DNA of 44,101 nt. Origin: Chromatiales bacterium. GTDB lineage: Bacteria > Pseudomonadota > Gammaproteobacteria > Thiohalomonadales > Thiohalomonadaceae. The DNA lies in NCBI GenBank assembly GCA_029879245.1, contig JAOUQQ010000008.1, positions 1 to 44,101 on the forward strand, in the 5' to 3' direction. How positions within the stretch are numbered: position 1 is the stretch's first letter; each line of letters begins with the position of its first letter. Positions 16,732 through 26,206 of the stretch are shown here, one piece after another. The position numbers and the translations under genes are program-made. The notes beneath the pieces are model-generated. The model was given only the letters and a program-made list of their open reading frames with translations. It was not told where the DNA came from and did no database searches.

Positions 16732-17874
16732 TCACTTTCGTTTAAATATTATTTTTATAAATTTTGATATTGACGTTATATCGGCCATGCGTCGCTCACC
16801 AGATAAAATTTTCGCCACACCATTAGCGAGTCTTTCCCCTCTCAATCTAAACAGCAAATTCCGAATGCTCTTAAACCTATATACCAAACCAACAAGTCGT
16901 TCTGCCGCGTTCAATTCGTCCAATATATTTATTTGTATTTTATCTATATAACCTCTGGATACATTCTCCGGACTATCGAAATATTCAATAATCGATTCTG
17001 CTGCAGATCTACCACTTATCAATGCATAGCTTAATCCCTCTGCACTTATCGGATCTGCAAATCCAGCCGCATCACCTACCAACATGATTCTTCCCTTCAT
17101 ATATGGCCCTTCGCGTTTTCTAACTGGAATTAAGGCGCCCTTTTTATTGCAAATCTTATCTTCCTGATTAAATCCAAGCGACAACACATACTCAGAAAAA
17201 GATTGCTGTAAATTCTTCTTTTCGCCGTTAACCACGCCTAGTCCAACTGACAGGTGGTCACCTTTATAGAACACCCATCCATAACCTCCCTCTATCACAT
17301 CCAGGTCAAATACCATTTTATCCTTATACTTACTTAACACTTCACTTCGTGCATATACGTCTGCTTCTATTGCAGGAACCAGGCAGGGTTGCTTTCCAAA
17401 TATACTTTCGCTCAAACGCGCATTTGCTCCCTCTGCAACCACAACATAGCTTGCTGAGAGAGTGTCTCCTGATTCAACAACCAAATCGACATGGACTGGT
17501 TGAGTTATTAACTCCTTTACAACGCACTTTTGCTTCAATAGCGCCCCTTTCAAGATGGCATATTTGACGAGTGCATTGTCAAACTGACTTCTATTAACTG
17601 TTTGTGCTAAAGAGTCATACTGCGTTTTCGCGCTCACTTCAGTCCCATGCACTCTAAATTCAAGTATGTTGCACACCGACTCAACAGGATAATCCATATC
17701 TTCCGGCAGTATACTTGCAGCTCTTTTCACCAACCCACCTGCGCATACTTTCTTTCTGGGTAATTCATGCTTCTCAATCAGAATTGTTCTTAGCCCTGAT
17801 TGCGCGAGCGTCATAGCTGCCATTGCCCCTGCTGGGCCAGCCCCTACTATCGCCACGTCATAGTCACTCTTCAT
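16732..17874 (-). CDS. Geranylgeranyl-reductase-family flavoprotein
   Basis: The product is about 380 residues from ATG 17874 (MKSDYDVAIVGAGPAG). An ATG at 17892 and an ATG-less extension to 17919 are in frame, but the Rossmann fold begins directly after MKSD and GGGGA lies upstream. FAD motifs are GAGPAGAMAA at the N-terminus and RIMLVGDAAGFADP, with the family block ISAEGLSYALISGR. Members reduce isoprenoid chains of chlorophyll, archaeal lipids or quinones, or act as other halogenase-like oxidoreductases; the substrate here is unknown. The gene is strikingly more A+T-rich than trpE, which ends 55 bp upstream of its start, suggesting acquisition by transfer into the trpE unit. Confidence 0.82.
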   Translation of the reverse strand: MKSDYDVAIVGAGPAGAMAAMTLAQSGLRTILIEKHELPRKKVCAGGLVKRAASILPEDMDYPVESVCNILEFRVHGTEVSAKTQYDSLAQTVNRSQFDNALVKYAILKGALLKQKCVVKELITQPVHVDLVVESGDTLSASYVVVAEGANARLSESIFGKQPCLVPAIEADVYARSEVLSKYKDKMVFDLDVIEGGYGWVFYKGDHLSVGLGVVNGEKKNLQQSFSEYVLSLGFNQEDKICNKKGALIPVRKREGPYMKGRIMLVGDAAGFADPISAEGLSYALISGRSAAESIIEYFDSPENVSRGYIDKIQINILDELNAAERLVGLVYRFKSIRNLLFRLRGERLANGVAKILSGERRMADITSISKFIKIIFKRK

Positions 17875-17928
17875 TTGATACGCTTTCCCCATAACGGTAG
17901 TCACAATTTTCCTACCCAATAATTGCCC

Positions 17929-19416
17929 TTACCGATGTTGCGGGTTATCAATACCCCGCGCCGCCATCTCCGCCGCCCTAAACACCGCCCGACTCTTGTT
18001 CATCGTCTCATCCCACTCATTGCGCGGCACCGAGTCATAGACAATACCGGCACCGGCCTGCATGTAGAGGGTTTGATCCTGAATTACCGCGGTGCGGATG
18101 GCGATGGCGGTGTCCATGTTGCCGTGCCAGCCGAGGTAACCGACGGCACCGGCGTAGACGCCGCGTTTGACCGGTTCGAACTCGTCGATGATCTCCATCG
18201 CGCGGATCTTTGGTGCGCCGGAGACGGTGCCAGCAGGGAAGGTGGCGCGCAGGGCGTCCATCGCTGTCATCCCCTCTTTCAACTTGCCTTCGACGTTGGA
18301 GACGATGTGCATCACGTGGGAGTAGCGTTCGATCACCATCTTTTCGGTCAGCTCCACGCTGCCGGTCTCGGCAATGCGACCGACGTCGTTGCGACCCAGG
18401 TCGATCAGCATCAGATGCTCGGCCAGCTCCTTGGGATCGGCCAAGAGGTCCTGCTCCAGCGCCCTGTCCTGCTCTTCATCCTTGCCTCGTGGGCGGGTAC
18501 CGGCGATGGGGCGCACGGTGACCTTGCCGTCTTCGTAGCGGGTGAGGATCTCGGGCGAGGAGCCGACGATCTGGAACTCACCACAGTTGACGAAGAACAT
18601 GTAGGGCGAGGGGTTGAGGCTGCGCAGTGAGCGGTAGAGGTCGAGTGGCGGCGCAGTAAAGGGGATGGAGAGTCGCTGCGATAGCACCACCTGCATGATG
18701 TCGCCGTCGGTGATGTACTTCTTCGACTTCGCCACCGCCTCTTCGAACCCCTGCTGGGTGAAGCCGGAGACGAAGTCCTCCTCACCCAGCTCCTTGCTTT
18801 TTACATAAGGGGGACGCGCCAGCGGCTGCTCCAGCTTTAGTACCAGATTGTGCAGGCGGTTCTCGCCGCGCTTCTGTGCGTCGTGTTCACTGGGGTCGAC
18901 GTGCACCACCACGTAGAGCTTGCCAGAGAGGTTGTCGAACACCACCACCTCGTCGGAGAGCATTAACAGAATATCGGGATTACCCAGCTCATCTCTATTT
19001 GGGCAGGCGCCGAGGCGCGGCTCGATGTAGCGCACGGTATCGTAGCCGAAGTAGCCGACCAGGCCGCCGGTGAACCTGGGTAGCCCCTCGATTTCCGGAA
19101 CCCGGTAGCGGGCCTGGAACGCCTCGATGAAAGCAAGCGGGTCCCCGGCTGTCACCTGCTCTACCACCTCATAGTCTGTGGTAACGGTCACCTCGTGCCC
19201 CTTTACCGTAAGCACGGTACGTGCCGGCAGGCCGATGATGGAGTAGCGGCCCCACTTCTCGCCCCCCTGTACCGATTCGAACAGGTAGGTGTAGGGGGCG
19301 GCTGCCAGCTTGAGGTAGGTAGAGAGCGGCGTGTCGAGGTCGGCCAGCACCTCACGCATTAGCGGGATGCGGTTGTAGCCCTCGGCGGCCAGTTGTGCGA
19401 ATTGTTGCGGTGTCAT
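17929..19416 (-). CDS. trpE: Anthranilate synthase component I
   Basis: The 495-residue chorismate-utilising enzyme of tryptophan synthesis converts chorismate and ammonia or glutamine to anthranilate with TrpG. It has the N-terminal feedback region ([21 protein letters not shown]), then the catalytic core with [34 protein letters not shown] and AGAGIVYDS. The start is ATG 19416, preceded by GGTGA at about 5 nt; a GTG at 19425 is also in frame. It follows rpe and gph on the same strand, the order found in Pseudomonas and relatives. No trpG is in the window and I find no leader peptide with tandem Trp codons. Confidence 0.97.
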   Translation of the reverse strand: MTPQQFAQLAAEGYNRIPLMREVLADLDTPLSTYLKLAAAPYTYLFESVQGGEKWGRYSIIGLPARTVLTVKGHEVTVTTDYEVVEQVTAGDPLAFIEAFQARYRVPEIEGLPRFTGGLVGYFGYDTVRYIEPRLGACPNRDELGNPDILLMLSDEVVVFDNLSGKLYVVVHVDPSEHDAQKRGENRLHNLVLKLEQPLARPPYVKSKELGEEDFVSGFTQQGFEEAVAKSKKYITDGDIMQVVLSQRLSIPFTAPPLDLYRSLRSLNPSPYMFFVNCGEFQIVGSSPEILTRYEDGKVTVRPIAGTRPRGKDEEQDRALEQDLLADPKELAEHLMLIDLGRNDVGRIAETGSVELTEKMVIERYSHVMHIVSNVEGKLKEGMTAMDALRATFPAGTVSGAPKIRAMEIIDEFEPVKRGVYAGAVGYLGWHGNMDTAIAIRTAVIQDQTLYMQAGAGIVYDSVPRNEWDETMNKSRAVFRAAEMAARGIDNPQHR

Positions 19417-19553
19417 GCTAATCACCCGGAAGAGAGACGGTAAGAAAGCGTTCGTTTAGTTGGCCGTTTAGCTGCACCATCGCTTATTGACGTTCTCTCT
19501 CACCGTTTTTCCCTCTTGTTATCAGGTAATTTCCGCTTATCTTAACCCGTTTC

Positions 19554-20222
19554 TTATAGCAGGTCTTTAAGCTCAGCCATCGAGTCGATCACCGCATCCG
19601 GGTTGTAGTCGCGGATATCCTCGCCGTGGTTGTAGCCGTAGCTCATGCAGATGATCTGGAAGCCGGCGGCGCGCGCCGCCTTCACGTCGCTCATCGAGTC
19701 GCCCAGCATCATCGCGTTCTCCGGCTTGACGCCAAAGTGCTCGGCGCCGTGCAGCAGCGGCAGCGGGTCGGGCTTCTTCTTCGGCAGGGTGTCGCCGCTG
19801 ATGACGATCGCGAAGCGGTCGAAGATGCCGAGGTCCTTGAGCAGCGGGTGGGTGAACTCTGCCGCCTTGTTGGTAACACAGCCGATCTTGTAGCCCTGCG
19901 CCTGCAGGTAGTCTAGCCCCTCTTCCACCCCGGGGTAGAGGCAGGAGCGCTTGGAGGTGTTCTCGGCGTAGAGCGCGAGGAAGATGGGGTAGGCCTTTTC
20001 GAACAGCGCATCGTCGGGCTCGCCGTCGAGCTGACCGATAAGGGCGCGGCGGCAGAGACGCTCGACACCGTTACCGACCCAGGTGCGCACCTTCTCCTCG
20101 CCGTGTACCGGCATATCGAGCTGCTTCATCATCTCATCGACGCAGTAGGCGAGGTCGGGCACCGAGTCGACCAGGGTGCCGTCGACATCGATGAGGATCA
20201 TTTCGGGTTTTCTTATAGACAT
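19554..20222 (-). CDS. gph: Phosphoglycolate phosphatase
   Basis: The 222-residue HAD hydrolase has motif I DVDGTLVDS (nucleophile Asp12, Asp14), motif II in CVTNKAAE, Lys in LPKKKPDP and motif III MMLGDSMSD. Position between rpe and trpE supports Gph, which dephosphorylates 2-phosphoglycolate. In an autotroph this would remove the product of Rubisco oxygenation; in any cell it cleans up after DNA end repair. It belongs to the rpe-gph-trpE series. Confidence 0.94.
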   Translation of the reverse strand: MSIRKPEMILIDVDGTLVDSVPDLAYCVDEMMKQLDMPVHGEEKVRTWVGNGVERLCRRALIGQLDGEPDDALFEKAYPIFLALYAENTSKRSCLYPGVEEGLDYLQAQGYKIGCVTNKAAEFTHPLLKDLGIFDRFAIVISGDTLPKKKPDPLPLLHGAEHFGVKPENAMMLGDSMSDVKAARAAGFQIICMSYGYNHGEDIRDYNPDAVIDSMAELKDLL

Positions 20223-20265
20223 ACTTCAATATCTCACTGCTGTGGTCATATAACACCATGAAATA

Positions 20266-20293
20266 GGGGGTTGTGCCGAGAGACACAACCCCC
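20266..20293 (-). terminator. Stable hairpin between rpe and gph
   Basis: A perfect 10-bp stem GGGGGTTGTG/CACAACCCCC with an 8-nt loop lies between the two genes. On the minus strand it is followed only by TATTT, not a full T run. It may be a weak terminator, an attenuator or an mRNA-stabilising element within the rpe-gph transcript. Confidence 0.5.
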
Positions 20294-20319
20294 GCGGTGT
20301 TACGACAGGGTGTTGGTGT

Positions 20320-21012
20320 TTACTTGCCTACCCTGGCCAGCTCGTCGCGGAACTGCTTGACGATGGTGTCATACTTGTTGGCATCGCTGTCGTTAGCGAA
20401 GCCGAAGATACCGGAACCGGCGACGAAGGTGTCGGCGCCCGCCTCGGCGATCTCCTTGATGTTGCTCGCCTTCACACCGCCGTCGATCTCCAGGCGGATG
20501 TCATAACCGCTCTCGTCGATCATCTTGCGCGCCTGGCGCAGCTTGTCCATGGTGGCCGGGATGAAGCTCTGGCCGCCAAAGCCGGGGTTGACCGACATCA
20601 GCAGGATCATGTCGACCTTGTCCATCACGTAGTCGAGGTAGCTGAGCGGGGTGGCCGGATTAAAGACCAGGCCGGACTTGCAGCCCAGCTCGCGGATCAG
20701 TCCCAGGCTGCGGTCGATGTGCTCGGAGGCCTCGGGGTGGAAGGTGATGTAGGTGGCACCGGCGGCGGCAAAGTCAGGGATGATGCGATCCACCGGCTTG
20801 ACCATCATGTGAACGTCGATCTCGGCAGTCACGCCGTGGTTGCGCAACGCCTCACAGACCAGCGGGCCGATGGTGAGGTTGGGCACGTAGTGGTTATCCA
20901 TCACGTCGAAGTGGACGATATCGCAACCTGAGGCGATAACGTTGTCGACCTCCTCACCCAGGCGGGCAAAATCGGCAGACAGGATGGAGGGGGCAAGCTT
21001 GAAGTCAGCCAT
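20320..21012 (-). CDS. rpe: Ribulose-phosphate 3-epimerase
   Basis: The 230-residue TIM-barrel enzyme of the pentose phosphate (and, where present, Calvin) cycle interconverts ribulose 5-phosphate and xylulose 5-phosphate. Family motifs are [31 protein letters not shown] (metal His and Asp), [16 protein letters not shown] and EIDGGV. GAGG lies about 9 nt upstream of the ATG. It is the first gene of the rpe-gph-trpE run. Confidence 0.97.
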   Translation of the reverse strand: MADFKLAPSILSADFARLGEEVDNVIASGCDIVHFDVMDNHYVPNLTIGPLVCEALRNHGVTAEIDVHMMVKPVDRIIPDFAAAGATYITFHPEASEHIDRSLGLIRELGCKSGLVFNPATPLSYLDYVMDKVDMILLMSVNPGFGGQSFIPATMDKLRQARKMIDESGYDIRLEIDGGVKASNIKEIAEAGADTFVAGSGIFGFANDSDANKYDTIVKQFRDELARVGK

Positions 21013-21244
21013 AGTGATCGCCTCTCAAATCTTAAAAAGTCGTTGTTCGCACCGCGCCCAAACCTGGCTGTCGGGGCGGCACACCAAAAAATGACCCTGC
21101 ATAGTACCTGCTCCGGCCCTTTTTTGCGAGATTTGCTCTGCACCTGAATCCTCGGGACGATTGCGCCCCCCTGAACGGGTAGAGAACAGGTTAAACCGTT
21201 ATACTTGCGCACAGAAACTCACTAACGACTGGAGACCACCTACC

Positions 21245-21703
21245 ATGAGTATTGCCGTTACCCTCCACCTTCTCGCCGCCGTGATCTGGGTAGGTGGGAT
21301 GTTCTTCGCCCACCAGATGCTGCGCCCGGTCGCTGCCACTTTGCTGGAGCCACCACTGCGTCAGCCGCTGTGGGTTGGGGTCTTCGGACGCTTCTTTCCC
21401 TGGGTATGGGTGGCCGTTGGCACCATCCTGGCTACCGGCTATTACATGTTATTCGTGGTTTTTAACGGCATGGCCAATGTGGGACTTTATGTGCATATCA
21501 TGCACGCTCTGGGTCTGACCATGGTTGGCATCTACCTTTACGTCTTCTTCGGCCCCTATCAGAAGCTCAAGCGCAGCGTCGCCGCGCAGATCTGGCCTGA
21601 GGGCAAGGGCCATATCGACCGCATTCGCGACATGGTGGGGATTAACATGATCCTCGGCCTCATCACCATCGCCGTGGCAGCAGGTGGGCGTTATCTGCAT
21701 TGA
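21245..21703 (+). CDS. CopD-like small integral membrane protein
   Basis: The 152-residue protein has four membrane spans. It opens MSIAVTLHLLAAVIWVGGMFF, the His-x-x-x-x-x-W-x-G-G pattern of CopD-domain proteins, and has further histidines (VHIMHALGL) that could bind heme or copper. The ATG at 21245 follows GGAG; an upstream frame start at 21161 lacks a ribosome site. CopD-like proteins are linked to copper uptake. It is convergent with the copA operon, 15 bp from the DUF2007 gene, so a copper connection is attractive but inferred. Confidence 0.8.
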   Translation: MSIAVTLHLLAAVIWVGGMFFAHQMLRPVAATLLEPPLRQPLWVGVFGRFFPWVWVAVGTILATGYYMLFVVFNGMANVGLYVHIMHALGLTMVGIYLYVFFGPYQKLKRSVAAQIWPEGKGHIDRIRDMVGINMILGLITIAVAAGGRYLH

Positions 21704-21717
21704 TGATCGGGCGGGCC

Positions 21718-22029
21718 CTACTCTTCTTCGTGGGGTCCGCCACAGTTCCAGCAGACAGCGAACTGCCCCTCGATCTCCTCGCCGCATCGGCGGCACTGCC
21801 ACTTGGGCTCATCGGTGCGGTCGCTCAGAAAGTCATCAAGGAGCTGCTTCGCTCTCCCGAATACCTCTTCCTCCACCCAGATTTCGGGCCAGATCTCGGT
21901 GGGCGGGATCTCCCCGGCACCGCTGTACAGAAACTCATTTTTCATGCGGCAGGCGATGCCGTCGCCCTCCAGAATATTGCGCAGGTGGCTCACCAGCAGG
22001 GAGTTGGTAGCGGTGTAGAGGAGTTTCAC
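21718..22029 (-). CDS. DUF2007-type protein with C-terminal zinc ribbon
   Basis: The 103-residue product has an N-terminal DUF2007 (putative signal transducing) domain, recognisable by MKLLYTATNSLLVSHLRNIL, the pattern EGDGIACRMKNEF and the stretch before a short linker. It ends with a zinc ribbon CRRCGEEIEGQFAVCWNCGG. The start is GTG 22029, 6 nt after the stop of the copA-overlapping micropeptide, so it is the third cistron of that operon. Its function is unknown; the zinc ribbon hints at metal or protein binding. Confidence 0.85.
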   Translation of the reverse strand: MKLLYTATNSLLVSHLRNILEGDGIACRMKNEFLYSGAGEIPPTEIWPEIWVEEEVFGRAKQLLDDFLSDRTDEPKWQCRRCGEEIEGQFAVCWNCGGPHEEE

Positions 22030-22035
22030 CGTGCG

Positions 22036-22110
22036 TTATTTTCCAGACAACCAGAACCACCAGACGATCAGCCCGATTAGCAGTAGTCCGGCCAGATTGA
22101 CCCAGATCAT
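22036..22110 (-). CDS. Micropeptide translationally coupled to copA
   Basis: A 24-codon ORF starts at ATG 22110-22108, overlapping the copA stop as ATGA, and ends at TAA 22038-22036. The peptide ([18 protein letters not shown] then FWLSGK) is a single membrane span with a tryptophan-rich end and one terminal Lys. The stop-start overlap and the DUF2007 gene beginning 6 nt later place it within one operon. Small membrane peptides modulate P-type pumps elsewhere (KdpF with KdpB; sarcolipin and phospholamban with SERCA), so a CopA-associated subunit is plausible. That role is inference. Confidence 0.65.
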   Translation of the reverse strand: MIWVNLAGLLLIGLIVWWFWLSGK

Positions 22111-24329
22111 CTCTCACCCCCGGTTTTGAACAGGCGCAGGCGATTGGCGTTGCTCACCACGGTGAGCGAGGAGAGGGCCATCGCCGCCCCGGCCACCATC
22201 GGGTTAAGCAAGACCCCGATGAAGGGGTAGAGCACCCCGGCGGCAACGGGAATACCCAGCGTGTTGTAGATGAAGGCACCAAACAGGTTCTGCTTGATGT
22301 TACGCACCGTCGCACGGGAGATGGCGATGGCATCGGCCACGCCGTGCAGGGAGCCGCGAATAAGGGTGACATCGGCGCTGGCGATCGCCACGTCGGTGCC
22401 CGAGCCGATAGCAAAACCGACATGGGCCCGTGCCAGCGCCGGGGCATCGTTAATACCGTCACCCACCATGGCGACGATTCGCCCCTGCCCCTGTAACCGT
22501 TCGATATGCATATCCTTATCCTGAGGCAGCACCTGAGCGATCACCGCATCGATACCCACCTGTTTGGCCACGGCATTGGCGGTCTCCTGATGGTCGCCGG
22601 TGAGCATGATCACCCGCATCCCCTCGCTGTGCAGCCGCTCGATAGCCGCGGCAGAGTCGGCCTTAATCGGGTCGGCCACGGCAAAGACCGCGGCCCCCGC
22701 CTCATTCAGCCCCATGTAGATCGGCGTCTTTCCCTCGGCGGCAAGGCGCGCCCCGTCCTGCTCCAGATGGCCAAGGTAGATCCCCTGCTCACTGAGGAAG
22801 GTCTGGGTGCCGATGAAGATGCGCTGCCCGCCCATTAGCGCCTTGACCCCGCGGCCCGATAGCGCCTCAAAGCTCTCGATCTCCAGCCGCTCCAGCCCAC
22901 GCTCCTCTGCCCCGGCAACAATGGCGGCCGCCAGCGGGTGCTCGGAACCCGCCTCGACACTGGCGGCGATCGACAGCAGATTGTCAGGCTCTGCGCCGCG
23001 AAAGGGGATGATGTCGGTGAGCTGAGGACGTCCCTCGGTGACAGTGCCGGTCTTGTCGAGGACGATGGTGTCGAGTTTGCCCGCCTGCTGCAGCGCCTCG
23101 CCGTTGCGAATGAGTACCCCGTACTCCGCCGCCTTGCCCACCCCAACCATAATGGAGATCGGCGTAGCGAGGCCGAGGGCACAGGGACAGGCGATAATCA
23201 GCACCGTCATGGTAGCAACGATGGCGTAGCTAAGATCCTCGCCGAAGTTATACCAGGCGAGGAAGGTTAAGACGGCGATGATCAACACGCTGGGAACGAA
23301 GACCCCCGCCACCCTGTCGACCAGCCTGCCGATCGCCGGCTTGCTCCCCTGGGCGGTACGCACCAGCTCGATGATCTGCGCCAGCACCGTCTCCTTGCCT
23401 ATCCGTTTGACCTGATAAAGGAAGGTGCCGGAGGTGTTGATGGTGCCGCCGATCACCTCGTCGCCCTTCACCTTGTCGACCGGTAGCGGCTCGCCGCTGA
23501 TCATCGACTCGTCGACCCAGGAGTGGCCGTCAATGATCACCCCGTCGACCGGGATCCGCTCACCGGGACGTACCCGCACCGTCTCACCCAGACCGACCTC
23601 AATAATTGCCACGTCAAGCTCCTGCCCCTCGCGCACCACCCGTGCCGTCTTTGGTTGCATACCAACCAGTCGTTTAATCGCCTCGGAGGTCTTGCCGCGG
23701 GCGCGCATCTCCAGCGCCGAGCCGAAGTTGATCAGGGCGATGATAATGGCAGCCGCCTCAAAGTAGGCGTGCTGCGCCAGCGTGGGGACACTCTCAGGGA
23801 AGAGGGTGATCGCCAGCGAGTAGCACCAGGCCGAGCCGGTACCGATGGCGATCAGGGTATCCATATTGGCGTTGTGGTGACGGAACTGCTTCCAGGCACC
23901 GATAAAGAAGTGGCGGCCGGAGTAGCCCATCACCGCCAGGGTAACCCCGGCGACAATGAGCCAGAAGATAGTCCCCTCGGCCAACGCGGGCAGCAGGCCG
24001 GCCATCCCCGCCGCCATCAGCGGAAAGCCGACCAGCGCTGCTGCTATCGCCTGTCTGAAGAGCTGGCGGGTATGAGCCTGCTCCTTCGCCTCACGTTCGG
24101 CCTGCTCGCTCTCCAGGTCCTTCAGTTCAGACGCCTCATAGCCGGCATCTACCACCGTCTTGATCAGGGCTGCCGCATCGACACTACCCCTTACCAGGGC
24201 GGTATGCTCGGCAAAACTGACTGTCGCCTGCTCAACCCCTGGCAGTGCCAGCAACGCCTTCTCCACCGCCGCCACACAACCGGCACAGCTCATGCCACCG
24301 ATTGAGAGGTGAATCTGTTGTTCCGTCAC
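22107..24329 (-). CDS. copA: Copper-translocating P1B-type ATPase
   Basis: The 740-residue protein has one N-terminal heavy-metal domain (GGMSCAGC, Cys15 and Cys18), eight membrane spans and the Cu-type transport motif CPC (381-383). The actuator motif reads SGEP (278-281), phosphorylation site DKTGT (425-429), HP in SEHPLA and hinge [13 protein letters not shown]. The last-span region PVAAGVLYP and [18 protein letters not shown] matches the Cu+ subclass. It exports Cu+ from the cytoplasm, or loads it for cuproenzymes. The start is GTG 24329 with GGAG 9 nt upstream. It is divergent from ubiT and is followed by a coupled micropeptide and a DUF2007 gene. Confidence 0.96.
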   Translation of the reverse strand: MTEQQIHLSIGGMSCAGCVAAVEKALLALPGVEQATVSFAEHTALVRGSVDAAALIKTVVDAGYEASELKDLESEQAEREAKEQAHTRQLFRQAIAAALVGFPLMAAGMAGLLPALAEGTIFWLIVAGVTLAVMGYSGRHFFIGAWKQFRHHNANMDTLIAIGTGSAWCYSLAITLFPESVPTLAQHAYFEAAAIIIALINFGSALEMRARGKTSEAIKRLVGMQPKTARVVREGQELDVAIIEVGLGETVRVRPGERIPVDGVIIDGHSWVDESMISGEPLPVDKVKGDEVIGGTINTSGTFLYQVKRIGKETVLAQIIELVRTAQGSKPAIGRLVDRVAGVFVPSVLIIAVLTFLAWYNFGEDLSYAIVATMTVLIIACPCALGLATPISIMVGVGKAAEYGVLIRNGEALQQAGKLDTIVLDKTGTVTEGRPQLTDIIPFRGAEPDNLLSIAASVEAGSEHPLAAAIVAGAEERGLERLEIESFEALSGRGVKALMGGQRIFIGTQTFLSEQGIYLGHLEQDGARLAAEGKTPIYMGLNEAGAAVFAVADPIKADSAAAIERLHSEGMRVIMLTGDHQETANAVAKQVGIDAVIAQVLPQDKDMHIERLQGQGRIVAMVGDGINDAPALARAHVGFAIGSGTDVAIASADVTLIRGSLHGVADAIAISRATVRNIKQNLFGAFIYNTLGIPVAAGVLYPFIGVLLNPMVAGAAMALSSLTVVSNANRLRLFKTGGER

Positions 24330-24364
24330 AACCTTTCTCCAGCTATTCAGTCAATTACTCAAGG

Positions 24365-24375
24365 CTAACCGTTAG
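24365..24375. promoter_or_regulatory. Short perfect palindrome upstream of copA
   Basis: CTAAC-C-GTTAG is an 11-bp perfect palindrome 36 bp before the copA start and about 29 bp from the FNR-like box of ubiT. It could be an operator, but it does not match the CueR dyad I would expect for copA. Confidence 0.3.
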
Positions 24376-24403
24376 TCGCCATTTATCCAAGAGGGGTGGC
24401 CCA

Positions 24404-24446
24404 CTGATCTGGATCAACGATTACCACCCCAACCCTTTGCCATAAT
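24404..24446 (+). promoter_or_regulatory. FNR/ANR-type box and -10 for ubiT
   Basis: CTGAT-CTGG-ATCAA (24404-24417) matches 9 of 10 bases of the FNR/ANR consensus TTGAT-N4-ATCAA. Exactly 30 nt lie between its centre and the -10 element CATAAT (24441-24446), class II activator geometry. Predicted leader about 17 nt. The same spacing occurs at two other loci in the window. Confidence 0.75.
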
Positions 24447-24469
24447 GGCTCTCCACCTGCGGGGATCAC

Positions 24470-24967
24470 ATGATGAAAGCACCAATCAAACCTCTCACTA
24501 TCCTGCTGCGCTCCCTCCCCGACAGCGTGCACAGTGAGCTATTGAGCCGCCTTTTCAACCATCTGCTACGTGGACAGTACATGGCCGACCAGCTCTACGA
24601 CCTGGACGGCAAGCGACTGGCTATCAGGATCACCGACACCCGCACCGAACTGCTGTTCCGTATACAGGGCAATCAGCTCAGGCGCCAGCCGAGGCGCCTG
24701 CATCCGGCGTGGGATGTGCGCATCAGTGGCACACTCGCCGACTTCTGGCTCCTCGCCAGCCGCAGTGAGGATCCCGACACCCTCTTTTTTAACCGCACCC
24801 TCGCCATTGAGGGAGAGACCGAGGCGGGGCTCTATTTGAAGAATCTGCTTGATGCACTCGACTTCGACCTGCAGCTTCACCTGGACAGCGTGCTGGGCAG
24901 GCGGCTGGGAGGCAATGTGGGCCACCTTCTCCAGCGCAGCGGGTTTGTTCATCGCCCGGGCTTCTAG
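24470..24967 (+). CDS. ubiT: Anaerobic ubiquinone biosynthesis accessory factor UbiT (SCP2 domain)
   Basis: The 165-residue protein has an SCP2 sterol-carrier-like lipid-binding fold. Family blocks include LTILLRSLPDSVHSELLSRL near the N-terminus, DLDGKRLAI, a WDVRISGTLADFWLLASRSEDPDTLFFNRTL stretch and LAIEGETEAGLYLKNLLDALD. In E. coli UbiT works with the iron-sulfur hydroxylases UbiU and UbiV to make ubiquinone without O2; both are present at 36127-38033. Start ATG 24470 follows GGGG by 6 nt. The FNR-like promoter upstream predicts induction at low oxygen. Confidence 0.92.
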   Translation: MMKAPIKPLTILLRSLPDSVHSELLSRLFNHLLRGQYMADQLYDLDGKRLAIRITDTRTELLFRIQGNQLRRQPRRLHPAWDVRISGTLADFWLLASRSEDPDTLFFNRTLAIEGETEAGLYLKNLLDALDFDLQLHLDSVLGRRLGGNVGHLLQRSGFVHRPGF

Positions 24968-25019
24968 TTTTTCAATTTTTGGCTATACTTGTAAGTCCGT
25001 CTTAGAAGAATAGCGTAAC

Positions 25020-25631
25020 ATGTTGAATTCTCTCCGACAGACTGCACTAATCTGTGCGTTGCTTCTGATCGCCCTCCCGTCACAGGGGGAGATCTACAAG
25101 TATGTGCATAACGGCGTGGTCACCTACAGTGCGGATAAACCAAACAGGGGTGTATACGAGAGCCTGCAACCCAGTTGCCTGCTCTCCTACATCGGCTGTG
25201 ACCTGGCGCGCTCGGACTGGAGCCATGTCAAACTCAATCATAACGCCTATCGAGATCTGATCATTCAGATCGCCACCCGCCATCAGGTCGATGCGGCGCT
25301 GGTTCGTGCCGTTGTTCATGCCGAGTCCAACTTCAATCACAGGGCCCTGTCAAAGGCAGGGGCCGAGGGGCTGATGCAGCTGATGCCCGACACCCAGAAG
25401 CGCCTCAATGTGCAGGACCCTTACAACGTCTGGGAGAATATCGACGGTGGCACCCGGCTCCTCAAGCAGTTACTGAAGCGGTATGACAATAACATCAAAC
25501 ATGCGACAGCGGCCTATAATGCCGGTGTCACTGCAGTAGAAAAATATCGTGGAATACCACCCTATGAAGAGACAAAGAACTATGTGGCACGGGTAGAGAA
25601 GCTTTATACCCGCTACAAGGCGGTTAACTAG
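25020..25631 (+). CDS. Periplasmic lytic transglycosylase (SLT domain) with DUF4124-like N-terminus
   Basis: The product is 203 residues with a signal peptide ending LPSQG. A short DUF4124-like beta segment (EIYKYVHNGVVTYSADKP) comes next, then a family-1 SLT lysozyme-like domain: catalytic Glu102 in VVHAESNFNHRALSKAGAEG, the GLMQLMP motif, and AAYNAGVTAVEKYRGIPPYEET. It would cleave peptidoglycan glycan strands in the periplasm. Two cysteines (in PSCLLSYIGC) may form a disulfide. A possible -10 TATACT sits at 24984-24989. Length is typical of small single-domain transglycosylases. Confidence 0.93.
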   Translation: MLNSLRQTALICALLLIALPSQGEIYKYVHNGVVTYSADKPNRGVYESLQPSCLLSYIGCDLARSDWSHVKLNHNAYRDLIIQIATRHQVDAALVRAVVHAESNFNHRALSKAGAEGLMQLMPDTQKRLNVQDPYNVWENIDGGTRLLKQLLKRYDNNIKHATAAYNAGVTAVEKYRGIPPYEETKNYVARVEKLYTRYKAVN

Positions 25632-25666
25632 TTCTATGGCGCCTCCCTGCGCAAACGCTCCTGCTG

Positions 25667-26146
25667 TTATTTGACGATAATCACTACTGTCTTCGCCAGC
25701 TTGTCGTGCCAGCCCTGCTTACGCTTGTCGAAGGCGACCCAGATCAGTCCCAGCAACAGTGGAAGGGTTGAAACGATATAACCAAAATATCTTCCAATAA
25801 ACTGCCAGGTTGAAGGCTTACCCCCGGTACGCGCATCAACTATTTTTGTCTTTACCAGCATCTTTCCAGGCGTGGCCGACTTGTAGACCCAGAAGGCGAT
25901 GATCACAATCATCGGAAAGAGATAGTTAAGAAAAACGTCGGCAGGCCCCTTATAGAATGATTCATCCGTCAAGTATCCGCCCCCATAAATAAGAAACAGC
26001 AGGGGGAAAATAATAATACTGATGAGAATGTTATCGACGATCGATGCGGCCACCCGTATCCAGAACCCGGCATACTCGGGCTCACCACCTTCACTTTGCG
26101 ATACCAGCTCTGCATCGGGGGTTTTGTAAATATCTTCTGACATCAT
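25667..26146 (-). CDS. RDD family membrane protein
   Basis: The 159-residue protein has the RDD pattern: GFWIRVAASIVDNILISII (Arg and Asp of the first span), a second long span region and GKMLVKTKIVDARTGGKPSTW before the third. The usual first RDD motif is kept as R-x5-D. Function is unknown for most members; some transport ions. Strong GAGGAG lies 5 nt before the ATG at 26146. It lies 60 bp downstream of kbl on the same strand. Confidence 0.9.
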   Translation of the reverse strand: MMSEDIYKTPDAELVSQSEGGEPEYAGFWIRVAASIVDNILISIIIFPLLFLIYGGGYLTDESFYKGPADVFLNYLFPMIVIIAFWVYKSATPGKMLVKTKIVDARTGGKPSTWQFIGRYFGYIVSTLPLLLGLIWVAFDKRKQGWHDKLAKTVVIIVK

Positions 26147-26206
26147 ATTTCTCCTCTTCGTTGTTATAGTTTCTTGCTTTTCAGGTATGGGGCATTGTGA
26201 CCACTG

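Noticed and set aside
17923-18630. 235-codon plus-strand frame opposite trpE
   Set aside because: Antisense to a certain gene; His/Arg/Gly/Asp-rich shadow typical of G+C-rich coding DNA, with no ribosome site.
19417-19553. Possible trp leader peptide and attenuator before trpE
   Set aside because: No short ORF with tandem Trp codons and no terminator/antiterminator pair could be found.
23523-24305. 260-codon plus-strand frame opposite copA
   Set aside because: Antisense shadow of copA without ribosome site or domain.
24330-24403. CueR-type operator for copA
   Set aside because: The expected long MerR-type dyad with a stretched spacer is not visible; only a short unrelated palindrome is present.
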